Of a stretch of DNA of 64,000 nucleotides, positions 8,666-17,009 are shown piece by piece (the stretch's first letter is position 1; each line of letters starts with the position of its first letter). Made by a program: the position numbers and the translations under genes. The DNA is from HyVt-477 sp965224605. GTDB lineage: Bacteria > Pseudomonadota > Gammaproteobacteria > Thiotrichales > Thiotrichaceae. The notes under the pieces are model-generated. The model made no database searches, was not told the origin of the DNA, and was given only the letters and a program-made list of their open reading frames with translations. The stretch covers positions 62,001 to 126,000 of the forward strand of contig CBDCZP010000006.1 in the NCBI GenBank assembly GCA_965224605.1, given 5' to 3'.

Positions 8666-11011
8666 GTGGCCACGCAGCTCGGTTATCTACTCACCCGTCA
8701 ATGGCGCGATACCGCAACAGGAATCTGTCTGAATTACTGGTTTGCTAGTTCAGATGGCCCCATTCGGGTGGTCATAGAAAACCAGCAAGCGGTGTGTTTT
8801 CTTCGTCACAACAACCCCCTTCAGCTGTCGCCATCTATCCAAAGAAAGCCACTCAGGCTACAAACATTAGAGCACGAACCAATAGATGGCTTATATTTCA
8901 ATAAACAGCGTGACTTAAACAATCTACGTGATCATCTGGCACACGACAAAACCCAGTTACTGGAATCAGAAATAAAACCCACCGAACGTTATTTAATGGA
9001 ACGCTTTATTACGGCGGGTGTTGAAATTCATGCTACCGCAACACAGCCCATCCAGCGCAAAGGCTATATCGAATATCTTAATCCAAAATTACGACCCAGT
9101 GATTTTACGCCGACACTACGTTGGGTGTCTGTGGATATTGAAACAGAAGACCTGCGCGGAAAGCTTTATTCGATTGCTGTAACAACAGCTGATGAAGAGC
9201 AAGTCTTTATGGTTAGCCCTAAACCCGCCAAGACAAGCAACCATCGGATCAAATGGTGTGACAATGAAAAACAGGCATTACAGCAGTTTTTTGCATGGAT
9301 AAAAAACAACGATCCTGATGTGATTATTGGTTGGAACGTAGTGGCATTCGATCTGGATTTTTTACTATGGAAGTGTAAACAACTGAGGACGCCTTTTGCT
9401 TTAGGGCGGGGTGAAGAGAACGCGACGATACTGGTACCCCAACAAAGTGGACAAATGCATATCGCCAGAATCTCGGGCAGGATTGTGCTGGATGGAATCA
9501 CTAGTTTAAGAGGAGCTTTCTGGTCATTTGAAAGTTTCGCACTGGGTGCAGTAGCTCAAGAACTGCTTGGAAAAGACAAACTCATTCAGCATGAAAGCGG
9601 CGAAGAGAAACTCAAAGAAATACAACGACAATATAAAGAAGCGCCTGAAGATTTGGCAGAGTACAACCTTGAAGATTGTCGTCTGGTCGCAGAGATATTT
9701 GCGAAAACAGATTTATTTAATTTCTCTATTCAGCGAGCCAGCATGACGGGTTTGGCGATAGATCGACAAGGCGGCTCAACGGCTGCTTTTGATCATCTCT
9801 ATTTGCCCAGATTACACCGTCAAGGCTATGTTGCCCCGGATATTGGCAGTCACATGAATCCCAAACATAGCCCGGGTGGTTTTGTGATGGAGTCGCAGCC
9901 GGGGCTCTACCAAAATGTGTTGGTGCTGGATTTTAAAAGCCTGTATCCGAGTATTATTCGCACCTTTAAAATTGATCCGCTGGGATTGAGTATAGGTTTA
10001 ACAGATCAACAAGAAAGCAACCCTATTCCCGGTTTCCTTGATGCCATGTTTTCCAGAGAAACACATATCTTGCCGAATATCGTTACCGACCTCTGGCAAC
10101 AACGAGATCAGGCCAAAAAAGACAACAATCAGCCAATGTCCCAAGCCGTTAAAATCATTATGAACTCGTTCTATGGTGTATTAGGCTCGTTCGGTTGCCG
10201 GTTCTTTAACCCACAATTAGCCAGTAGCATTACCTTGCGTGGACATGAAATTATCCAGACTAGTGCGGACCTGATTGAAGAGCAAGGCTACAACGTCATT
10301 TATGGCGATACTGATTCGGTCTTTGTATTAATAGGAGAAGACGCAAATGAAGCACGGTGTCAGGCAATTGGCAAACAGCTACAAGACAACCTCAATGCAT
10401 GGTGGACGGATCATCTGCAACAACAGTATCAACTCGAATCACATTTAGAACTTGAGTTCGAAACTCATTACCTAAAGTTTCTCATGCCGACGATACGTGG
10501 CGCAGAAAAAGGCAGTAAAAAGCGCTATGCAGGAATGGTCAACAAGCAAGGTAAAAAGCAAATGGTCTTTAAAGGGCTGGAAACGGTACGTACAGACTGG
10601 ACACCTTTGGCGCGAGAATTTCAGCAAGAATTGTATCGGCTGATTTTTAATGTGGAGCCGTATAAAGATTTCATTGTTATGACCCATGATCAATTATTAG
10701 CAGGTAAACTGGACAACAAGCTGACTTACAGCAAACGCCTCCGTAGACCATTAGAGAGTTATACCAGCACCCAGCCACCACAAGTAAAAGCGGCTCGAAA
10801 AATGAAAAACCCGGGACGGAAAATTAGCTATGTGATCACCACCAAAGGACCAGAACCGACCTACGGAGCGATAGAAAACTATCAATCCCCTCCAGATTAC
10901 CAGCACTATATCGACAAGCAATTAGCTCCAGTCGCTGATAGTATTTTACATTTTTTAGGCACCACTTTTGAGCGTATTACACAGCGACAAATAGATGTGT
11001 TTGATCGATAA
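8666..11011 (+). CDS. polB: DNA polymerase II, family B
   Basis: 781-aa family B polymerase with 3'-5' exonuclease, used in replication restart and translesion synthesis. Exo motifs: SVDIETE (about 154), IIGWNVVAFDLDFL and YNLEDCRLV. Polymerase motifs: LDFKSLYPSIIRTFKID (motif A), KIIMNSFYGVLGS (motif B) and YGDTDSVFV at about 546 (motif C). All catalytic acidic residues are present. The start is GTG at 8666, 5 bp after the ppx stop, with no LexA-box candidate in that space. If it is SOS-induced, the promoter must lie inside or before ppx. Confidence 0.96.
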   Translation: MATQLGYLLTRQWRDTATGICLNYWFASSDGPIRVVIENQQAVCFLRHNNPLQLSPSIQRKPLRLQTLEHEPIDGLYFNKQRDLNNLRDHLAHDKTQLLESEIKPTERYLMERFITAGVEIHATATQPIQRKGYIEYLNPKLRPSDFTPTLRWVSVDIETEDLRGKLYSIAVTTADEEQVFMVSPKPAKTSNHRIKWCDNEKQALQQFFAWIKNNDPDVIIGWNVVAFDLDFLLWKCKQLRTPFALGRGEENATILVPQQSGQMHIARISGRIVLDGITSLRGAFWSFESFALGAVAQELLGKDKLIQHESGEEKLKEIQRQYKEAPEDLAEYNLEDCRLVAEIFAKTDLFNFSIQRASMTGLAIDRQGGSTAAFDHLYLPRLHRQGYVAPDIGSHMNPKHSPGGFVMESQPGLYQNVLVLDFKSLYPSIIRTFKIDPLGLSIGLTDQQESNPIPGFLDAMFSRETHILPNIVTDLWQQRDQAKKDNNQPMSQAVKIIMNSFYGVLGSFGCRFFNPQLASSITLRGHEIIQTSADLIEEQGYNVIYGDTDSVFVLIGEDANEARCQAIGKQLQDNLNAWWTDHLQQQYQLESHLELEFETHYLKFLMPTIRGAEKGSKKRYAGMVNKQGKKQMVFKGLETVRTDWTPLAREFQQELYRLIFNVEPYKDFIVMTHDQLLAGKLDNKLTYSKRLRRPLESYTSTQPPQVKAARKMKNPGRKISYVITTKGPEPTYGAIENYQSPPDYQHYIDKQLAPVADSILHFLGTTFERITQRQIDVFDR

Positions 11012-11133
11012 GTTTTAGCAGAAACAACATTCGGTAATGTCTATGCTATGATCTTTTTATTTAGAATTGAGTAAGGACAGCAGTCATTTCAAGCATCAAA
11101 ACATATCAGAGTAAGCAGCTTTTTCTACGACTC

Positions 11134-12831
11134 ATGGGATATTTAAAACCCTACAAGTTGTACTTTGTGTTGGGTACGCTGGCGACCGTTATTTTAGCGA
11201 TTACTCAGCCAGCAATTGCAGCCATGATGAAGCCGTTACTCGATGGAGCTTTTGTAGAAAAAGACCCCTCCTTTATCTTCTGGATGCCTATTATTCTGGT
11301 AGCCTTATTCACCACTCGCGGATTGACCAGTTTTGTCAGCAGCATGGCGTTTGCATGGATTTCTAGCAAAGTGGTGATGGATTTGCGCATGCAGATGTTT
11401 CGCCGCATTGTGAATCAGAAAACGACCTATTTTGATAATAATGCGGTGGGGAGGATTATTTCTAAATTCACCAATGATGTTTCGCAGGTTACTGATTCAG
11501 CGACAACAGTTTTGGTGACTTTGGTGCGTGATAGCGTACAGCTAGTGGGGCTGATCGGGCTGATGTTGTATCTGGATTGGCGGCTAACGCTTATCATATT
11601 TATCATAGTGCCTATTATCGCCTTGGTTATTTTTGTTATCGGTAAGCGCTTACGGCTCGCCAGTAAAAATTCACAAGATAGCTTTGGTGACATGAATCAC
11701 GTACTCGGTGAAGCTATCAGAGGCCATAAAGAGGTGAAGATATTTGGCGGCCAAGCTTACGAAGTTAAGCGTATGAGTGAAGTTACTAACTGGGTACGTC
11801 GCTATCAAATGAAGTTTACGGCGGCCTCTGCACTGAGTGTCCCCATTGTTGAAATCCTTAGTGCGTTAGTGATGTCATTTGTAATCTATTTAAGCACTCA
11901 TCGTATCGAAACAGAACAAATGACGGTCGGCACGTTCATGTCATTTTTTGCTGCGTTAGGACTCATGCTGGCACCGATAAAACGACTCACAAAAGTCAAC
12001 GAGCCGATGCAAAGAAGTTTAGCGGCTGCTGAAAGTGTTTTTGAACTGATTGACCTTGAAGGTGAAAAAGAAGACTCACAAAGAAGAACAGATTTAGCAC
12101 TGAAAGGAGAAATTAAATTCGATAATGTGGTGTTTTGTTATGAGGGTACACAGCAGAAGGTTATCAATGCGCTATCACTTCAAATAGATCCCTATGAAAC
12201 AGTCGCACTAGTGGGCTCATCGGGCAGCGGGAAAACGACTATCGCCAACTTGCTACCGCGCTTATATGAACTGACTAGCGGAAAAATCCTCATAGACGAT
12301 ATTGATATTGCCGATATGTCATTAGCTGACTTGAGACAAAATATCGCACTAGTGAGCCAAGACGTCACACTATTTAACGCTACCTTGGCGGAGAATATCG
12401 CTTATGGCGATGCCGCTATTGACGATGCACGTGTGAAGGCTGCCATACAAGCCGCTAATGCAGAGGGGTTTGTGAATGAAATGCCTGACGGCTTAGCTAC
12501 CGATATCGGCGAAGATGGTGTAAAGCTATCGGGTGGCCAGCGTCAACGTATTGCCATTGCCAGAGCACTCTATAAAGACGCCCCCATTTTGATTTTGGAT
12601 GAAGCCACTTCCGCGTTGGATAACGAATCTGAAAAACGGGTGCAAGTGGCATTGGATACTTTAAAACAAAATAGAACAACACTCATCATCGCGCATCGAC
12701 TCTCAACGATTGAAAGTGCGGATAAAATTGTTGTCATGGAAAAAGGTGGAATTATTGAATCCGGAACACATAGCGAATTACTGAAATTAGATAAACAATA
12801 TGCGCGTTTATATCAGACCCAGTTTCAATAA
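11134..12831 (+). CDS. msbA: MsbA-type lipid A export permease/ATP-binding protein
   Basis: ABC exporter half-transporter that flips lipid A-core across the inner membrane. An N-terminal six-helix domain (about 1-310) precedes the ATPase: Walker A GSSGSGKTT, Q-loop LVSQDVTLFN, signature LSGGQRQRIAIARAL, Walker B ILILDEATSALD and H-loop IIAHRLST. The first ATG (11134) leaves no ribosome site and a shortened N-terminus. The frame stays open upstream and encodes a plausible extension, SSIKTYQSKQLFLRL, typical of MsbA. An AAGGA box at 11073-11077 lies before an ATT codon at 11086, so the true start may be non-ATG. The gene is convergent with the methyltransferase downstream. Confidence 0.93.
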   Translation: MGYLKPYKLYFVLGTLATVILAITQPAIAAMMKPLLDGAFVEKDPSFIFWMPIILVALFTTRGLTSFVSSMAFAWISSKVVMDLRMQMFRRIVNQKTTYFDNNAVGRIISKFTNDVSQVTDSATTVLVTLVRDSVQLVGLIGLMLYLDWRLTLIIFIIVPIIALVIFVIGKRLRLASKNSQDSFGDMNHVLGEAIRGHKEVKIFGGQAYEVKRMSEVTNWVRRYQMKFTAASALSVPIVEILSALVMSFVIYLSTHRIETEQMTVGTFMSFFAALGLMLAPIKRLTKVNEPMQRSLAAAESVFELIDLEGEKEDSQRRTDLALKGEIKFDNVVFCYEGTQQKVINALSLQIDPYETVALVGSSGSGKTTIANLLPRLYELTSGKILIDDIDIADMSLADLRQNIALVSQDVTLFNATLAENIAYGDAAIDDARVKAAIQAANAEGFVNEMPDGLATDIGEDGVKLSGGQRQRIAIARALYKDAPILILDEATSALDNESEKRVQVALDTLKQNRTTLIIAHRLSTIESADKIVVMEKGGIIESGTHSELLKLDKQYARLYQTQFQ

Positions 12832-12911
12832 ATAAAAAGAGGAAACAATGGCACGACTCTTTTCTTCACCCATGAGTGTTGAGTCATCTCCTTTCACATA
12901 ACGTTCCACTC

Positions 12912-13496
12912 TTAATCTTCTTTAATTGCTCTAAACTCCCACAGGATATGAGATTTTTTCTTATACAAAAACGTATAAAGGATGTTTCTTAGAAGTTTAA
13001 CAATTGCATTGTATTGTTTGGTTTCTTGGCTGAGTTTAATTGTTTTCACTCTCATTATTTCAAAGCTACCTTCGAAACCATACATTCTTGCGCTATGTTT
13101 TGGAGCAGTAAAATACCGGTGCGTTTTTTTAGTAATAATATTGATATGTGTTGGGTCTACAAAAGCTTCATCTCTAGGGTAATAGGGAGTAATGGCATAA
13201 AAAACACCACCTGATTTTAATACCCGGTGCGCTTCATTCATGAAGTTTATAAATGGAAACTGTGTTGTATCATTAATAATAGCAAAACGTGGGATATGCT
13301 CTAAAAAGTCATAGGCAGAAACCGAATCAAACGTCGAATCATCAAATGGCAGTTTTTCTAAAACAACATTACATTTTTGATAATTAAAATCATCCATTTC
13401 CTGATCTAAAATATCAACGCCGTAAAGATCATCGTAGCCGAAGGGGTTTCTTGGGTTTGAGCCACAGCCAATATCTAAGTGTTTTTTACTATTCAT
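12912..13496 (-). CDS. SAM-dependent methyltransferase (class I), small
   Basis: 194 aa. The N-terminus HLDIGCGSNPRNPFGYDDLYGVDI is the SAM-binding motif I plus the acidic residue after strand 2. LPFDDSTFDSVSAYDFLEHIPR corresponds to motif II/III, and NEAHRVLKSGGVFYAITPYYP to the post-III segment typical of Methyltransf_11 proteins. It lies in a minus-strand run with glycosyltransferases, which suggests sugar or polysaccharide methylation, but the substrate cannot be read from sequence. A structured inverted repeat sits in its upstream region. Confidence 0.82.
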   Translation of the reverse strand: MNSKKHLDIGCGSNPRNPFGYDDLYGVDILDQEMDDFNYQKCNVVLEKLPFDDSTFDSVSAYDFLEHIPRFAIINDTTQFPFINFMNEAHRVLKSGGVFYAITPYYPRDEAFVDPTHINIITKKTHRYFTAPKHSARMYGFEGSFEIMRVKTIKLSQETKQYNAIVKLLRNILYTFLYKKKSHILWEFRAIKED

Positions 13497-13538
13497 GTTG
13501 TTACTTGAATCCTATGTTTCATCAAAGTTATTTAAGAT

Positions 13539-13621
13539 CTCTGATCAAGTCATAACTTTCTGGAAGTGAGCCTTCAGGCTCGCCTACGGTGCTTGAAATC
13601 AATTTAGACTTGATCACAGAG
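13539..13621. repeat. Imperfect 83-bp inverted repeat between methyltransferase and glycosyltransferase
   Basis: Left arm CTCTGATCAAGTC (13539-13551) pairs with right arm GACTTGATCACAGAG (13607-13621), apart from a 2-base bulge. A nested hairpin GAGCC-TTCA-GGCTC lies at 13568-13581. It fills most of the gap between two minus-strand genes. It may be a terminator/leader hairpin or a small palindromic mobile element. No second copy was seen in the window. Confidence 0.6.
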
Positions 13622-13640
13622 TTTCCGTAATAAATGCATA

Positions 13641-14606
13641 CTAACTAGCAAGTTTAGGACTTTTCCATGTTCTACGCATCACAGCATTGGAATAATATCT
13701 ACCCGATTCAATAAGAACACGAGCTTTAATTTGAAACTTCTTAGTCCAAAAAAACGGCAATAATATAAGTAATATCAAAATGGACGATAGAGTATTCAGT
13801 AGATAAAGCAGATGAAGAATATATCTTGAAGCTCCTGCTGTGTTTTCTTGGATATAATTATGCGCCGATATAATAACCTCGGTTTTTGATCGAATGGTTG
13901 TACCTATCGAGCTTCTAGAAACACCACCTTCTACATGTTTAATAGATACATTTCTTAACAGTGCGACTTTTTTTCCTGCTTTCCTAACTCTTAGGCACAA
14001 ATCAGGGTCTTCATGGTACATCCAATATCTTTTATCATTCCATCGACCAATCTGATGAAAAAACTGAGACCGGATTAAAACCACTGATCCAGTTATCCAT
14101 TCTGGATACCAAACATCTGCTTCATCAGGATAATCTCTTATAATTTTTTCTTTATTTATAAATTTAAAAATTTGTCTTACCCATGCAATCAATAACCATG
14201 GGTTAAGAAAAGCAATCTCTCGTCCTATCCCATCACCAGGAGTGATTGTACGACAAGCTACAACACCCACATCGGAGTGATTATTTGCAAATTCAACCAT
14301 TGCATCTATGGCATTATCTTTAGTGAGCTGAGTATCAGGGTTTAGAAATAACAGATACTCGCCGTTGGCATGTCTTGCGCCTAAATTACAGCCGTGTGAG
14401 AAACCAAAATTGCCTTTATTGGATACTAACTTTATTTCTGAATGATCTTGAGAAAAAGACGCTCCCATCCCATCTTGTGGACAATTATCAACAACAATTA
14501 TTTCGTATGATAACTGAGGAGGATATTGTTCAAAAGACTTCAAATAACTCTCAAGCAATTCCCAGCTTTTATAGTTGACGGTTACTATTGATAATTTAAC
14601 CGTCAT
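13641..14606 (-). CDS. Glycosyltransferase family 2
   Basis: About 321 aa. GT-A fold: LSIVTVNYKSWELL strand/helix at the N-terminus, IVVDNCPQDG, EYLLFLNPDTQLTKDN carrying the DxD-type NPDT motif, and MYHEDPDLCLRVRKAGKKVAL near residue 210, the ED acceptor-base segment of rhamnosyltransferase-like GT2 enzymes. A C-terminal hydrophobic stretch (LYLLNTLSSILILLILLPFFW) is a probable membrane anchor. A longer frame starts at 14657, but ATG at 14606 is preferred. It overlaps the stop of the preceding gene by ATGA and yields the canonical MTVKLSIVTVNYK start. Likely LPS or capsule synthesis. Confidence 0.87.
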   Translation of the reverse strand: MTVKLSIVTVNYKSWELLESYLKSFEQYPPQLSYEIIVVDNCPQDGMGASFSQDHSEIKLVSNKGNFGFSHGCNLGARHANGEYLLFLNPDTQLTKDNAIDAMVEFANNHSDVGVVACRTITPGDGIGREIAFLNPWLLIAWVRQIFKFINKEKIIRDYPDEADVWYPEWITGSVVLIRSQFFHQIGRWNDKRYWMYHEDPDLCLRVRKAGKKVALLRNVSIKHVEGGVSRSSIGTTIRSKTEVIISAHNYIQENTAGASRYILHLLYLLNTLSSILILLILLPFFWTKKFQIKARVLIESGRYYSNAVMRRTWKSPKLAS

Positions 14607-15352
14607 AACTTCCAATATTTTGTTATCCAACGCGCAGGACGAAAGTGTCGATACCATTTCCCACTGATGCCTTTTTCAGCTTCGTAGGGTTCTGGCTTGC
14701 CATGAAAGAGGACTATTTTTGCGCCTTCAGGAATAGTCGGCTCTTGCCAGAAATTGCGTGGGAATGGGGGAAGACAGTGATATTTAAAGCTGGGACACCA
14801 TGCTTTAGGCCAAAACATGAGAGCATTCTTTTCCTTCATTTTGTTTGATAGATAAGCTTGTTCATTGCGATGTTGCTTTCTGATCATTGCAAAGTTGTTG
14901 AGGAAATAATCAAGCACATCGGCATGTTTACCTATCTCAAAGCGATAGACAGACGTGTTGCCAATGCGTTGCGTTTTTTTCTTTTCATCAAAACATACGG
15001 CGAATTCAGCTTCGTATTCAAAGAATTCGTCAATATTGTCGACGATGACCACATCTAAATCTAGAAATAAAGCGGTACCCGTTATATCTTCCAGTGGGTT
15101 CTTGAACGTTGCTAGTTTGAGCCAACCACGTTCGGGAAGATTACCCGGCAAACCAAGGCTGGGGAGTGGTTGTATGTTTACTTTGGGGTTGATGCCTGCT
15201 GCATTTTCGGTGAAGCAATGAAAGGTGAAGGGCAGTGTTAGGTTTCGCTCAACCATAGCGTACAGCCGATTGACATAGTCAGCTGGGTATTTATCTCCCC
15301 ATTTCATGCAGATGATATTATAGGGCGGGATAGCAAGGATTGGATTTGTCAT
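14603..15352 (-). CDS. Glycosyltransferase-like protein with DLD motif (GT8-like)
   Basis: 249 aa. TGTALFLDLDVVIVDNIDEFF contains a D-x-D motif in the setting of GT8/GT32-type retaining transferases. The N-terminus IICMKWGDKYPADYVNRLYAMV followed by TFHCFTE is typical of this LPS-associated family. A histidine near the C-terminus, IVLFHGKPEPYE, corresponds to the metal-binding HGK-type motif. The downstream GT2 gene overlaps by ATGA, so the two are translationally coupled. The sugar specificity is unknown. Confidence 0.78.
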   Translation of the reverse strand: MTNPILAIPPYNIICMKWGDKYPADYVNRLYAMVERNLTLPFTFHCFTENAAGINPKVNIQPLPSLGLPGNLPERGWLKLATFKNPLEDITGTALFLDLDVVIVDNIDEFFEYEAEFAVCFDEKKKTQRIGNTSVYRFEIGKHADVLDYFLNNFAMIRKQHRNEQAYLSNKMKEKNALMFWPKAWCPSFKYHCLPPFPRNFWQEPTIPEGAKIVLFHGKPEPYEAEKGISGKWYRHFRPARWITKYWKL

Positions 15353-15550
15353 ATAGAGTCAATGTGAGTATGCAAGCTTTTTGGCATTATAACATTGCAA
15401 GACCGGTAGTGAAATGGCATGGAAGGAGAGTATTCTATAAATTCCTTCCTCAGGTCATCTGAAAGACACGTGCCAAATTATAGAAGCGGATATTCGCGGT
15501 AGGCGAAGGAAGCTGTTTTATAAACCAACTACACTCTCTCCGTACTCTCC

Positions 15551-15581
15551 CCGTGTTTCGCTATCGCTCAACATAGGCTAC
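15551..15581 (-). repeat. Dispersed palindromic repeat GTAGCC...CGG, copy 2
   Basis: Minus-strand reading gives GTAGCCTATGTTGAGCGAT then AGCGAAACACGG, nearly identical to the copy at 5026-5056. It lies 8 bp beyond the stop of the PhyH-like gene, where it could also serve as a transcript-end hairpin. Confidence 0.8.
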
Positions 15582-15588
15582 TTAAAAA

Positions 15589-16830
15589 TCAGAGTTCTTT
15601 AGAGTTGTACCGATTAAATCGAGCAAGCCAACGATCTGGTTCATATAATGACTGAACCCAGGATGTACTACCAGGCTTGTGTGTTTTGTGCCAACGGGGG
15701 GTACTAGATAATAGAGTGCTGAATGCTTCACGCTGATTATTGTTAAGCCCCTCTAAATAGTCGCCCGGTACTTCCATCCCGTACACATTGCTTCGATCCG
15801 GGTTGTACTCTACAAAAAAGACATCCCGTGTTCTAGCACCAGCTCTACGGTTACCCACATGAGCACCGTTACTGTCAAAAAGATAAGCGTCACCCGGTTG
15901 CCCCGTAGTTTGGATGATATCAAGCTCACCAAGCTGTCGTTTACAATATCCCAGTGAAAGGCGGTTACTATGGAAACGGTGCCAAGGATGCATAATGGTG
16001 TGTGATCTACAGACATAACCCATCGTATGATCTTCATCTGTAACTTCAGAAAGCAAAATGAACAGCTTTAAACGCCTCCCCTCAAGATCATGATGCCACT
16101 TAAACATGCGATGCCCCATGGTTCCACCTGACAAGTAACGCATGGCCTTGGCGCGTTGAATCTGTACCGGAGTATTAAAATAACTTTGGTTCCATTCGAG
16201 CAACTTTGGACGGCAAGCGATATGTAGTAATGTTTTTGATTCACCGAAGGCATTATTGCTAATGTACGCTTTACTTTCAGGCCAAAAATGCTCGCGCTCA
16301 TGATAACGCTGAAAGTAACCCGTGTTGCGTTGGACGCGATCATCTAGACGGTTGGCAAAGCGATTTAAGTCCTTGGTTAGTGTTTTTAGTTCATTACCCT
16401 GGACAAACCCTGAGAGTTTAACGATGCCTTGGGTTCTCAGTTTATTCAGCACTGGATCTTCAGATAAGGCCGTTTCATATCCAGGCTCGGACATTAACTG
16501 ATACTGCTGTCTTATTGCATGTACAAGTACGGGAGGTGCAAATTCCCGACAAAGTGCTTGCAGGCCTTGTACATTGGTCAACGAGATATCTATTCCTGAG
16601 GCGAGCAATTGTGCAGCACGTATTGCATCACCAGCCGCTACAGCGTCGTGGAGTTTGCTTCCACCGTGGGTATAATCGCAGGTTGTTCGTTGGCTATGAT
16701 ACTTATTGTCAGAGATCACATCACCCAATCGGAGATAAGCATCGACTAGGCGCAAATAAGTTTTGCCTCGTCGGAGAGGTAATTTTCCAACTACTCCGCG
16801 AGCCAGAAGATGGGTCAAAAAACTTCTCAT
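15589..16830 (-). CDS. PhyH-like Fe(II)/2-oxoglutarate dioxygenase with N-terminal ankyrin-like segment
   Basis: 413 aa from ATG at 16830; a TTG lies one codon upstream. Residues about 55-95 (GGSKLHDAVAAGDAIRAAQL) look like a single ankyrin-type repeat. The catalytic part shows MFKWHHDLEGRRLKLFILL with the HxD iron ligands (H-H-D). GDAYLFDSNGAHVGNRR carries the distal His and the arginine expected to hold 2-oxoglutarate, as in phytanoyl-CoA dioxygenase (PhyH). The substrate is unknown. The position next to glycosyltransferases suggests a surface-polymer or secondary-metabolite modification. It is followed by a palindromic repeat. Confidence 0.72.
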   Translation of the reverse strand: MRSFLTHLLARGVVGKLPLRRGKTYLRLVDAYLRLGDVISDNKYHSQRTTCDYTHGGSKLHDAVAAGDAIRAAQLLASGIDISLTNVQGLQALCREFAPPVLVHAIRQQYQLMSEPGYETALSEDPVLNKLRTQGIVKLSGFVQGNELKTLTKDLNRFANRLDDRVQRNTGYFQRYHEREHFWPESKAYISNNAFGESKTLLHIACRPKLLEWNQSYFNTPVQIQRAKAMRYLSGGTMGHRMFKWHHDLEGRRLKLFILLSEVTDEDHTMGYVCRSHTIMHPWHRFHSNRLSLGYCKRQLGELDIIQTTGQPGDAYLFDSNGAHVGNRRAGARTRDVFFVEYNPDRSNVYGMEVPGDYLEGLNNNQREAFSTLLSSTPRWHKTHKPGSTSWVQSLYEPDRWLARFNRYNSKEL

Positions 16831-17009
16831 CAATTTATAGCAACCTCTCAGTATGCATGCACATTTGGGGCAAAATATGTGGTGGAATACTATGGATTTT
16901 TGCAGAAATAGTGCTTTACTAGTTCAGATACAAAGCTAACTGAGGAATTTCAGGATATCTTCATCATTAAATAAAGTAAGCAAAAAAGCGGTTCTGTTAT
17001 TTCGACTTC

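Noticed and set aside
12835..12863. AAAAGAG...CTCTTTT as a terminator between msbA and the convergent methyltransferase
   Set aside because: Stem of seven AT-rich pairs with a 15-base loop; too weak to call.
16515..16922. Plus-strand ORF of 135 aa opposite the PhyH-like gene
   Set aside because: Composition is that of an antisense shadow and the minus-strand gene has intact catalytic motifs.
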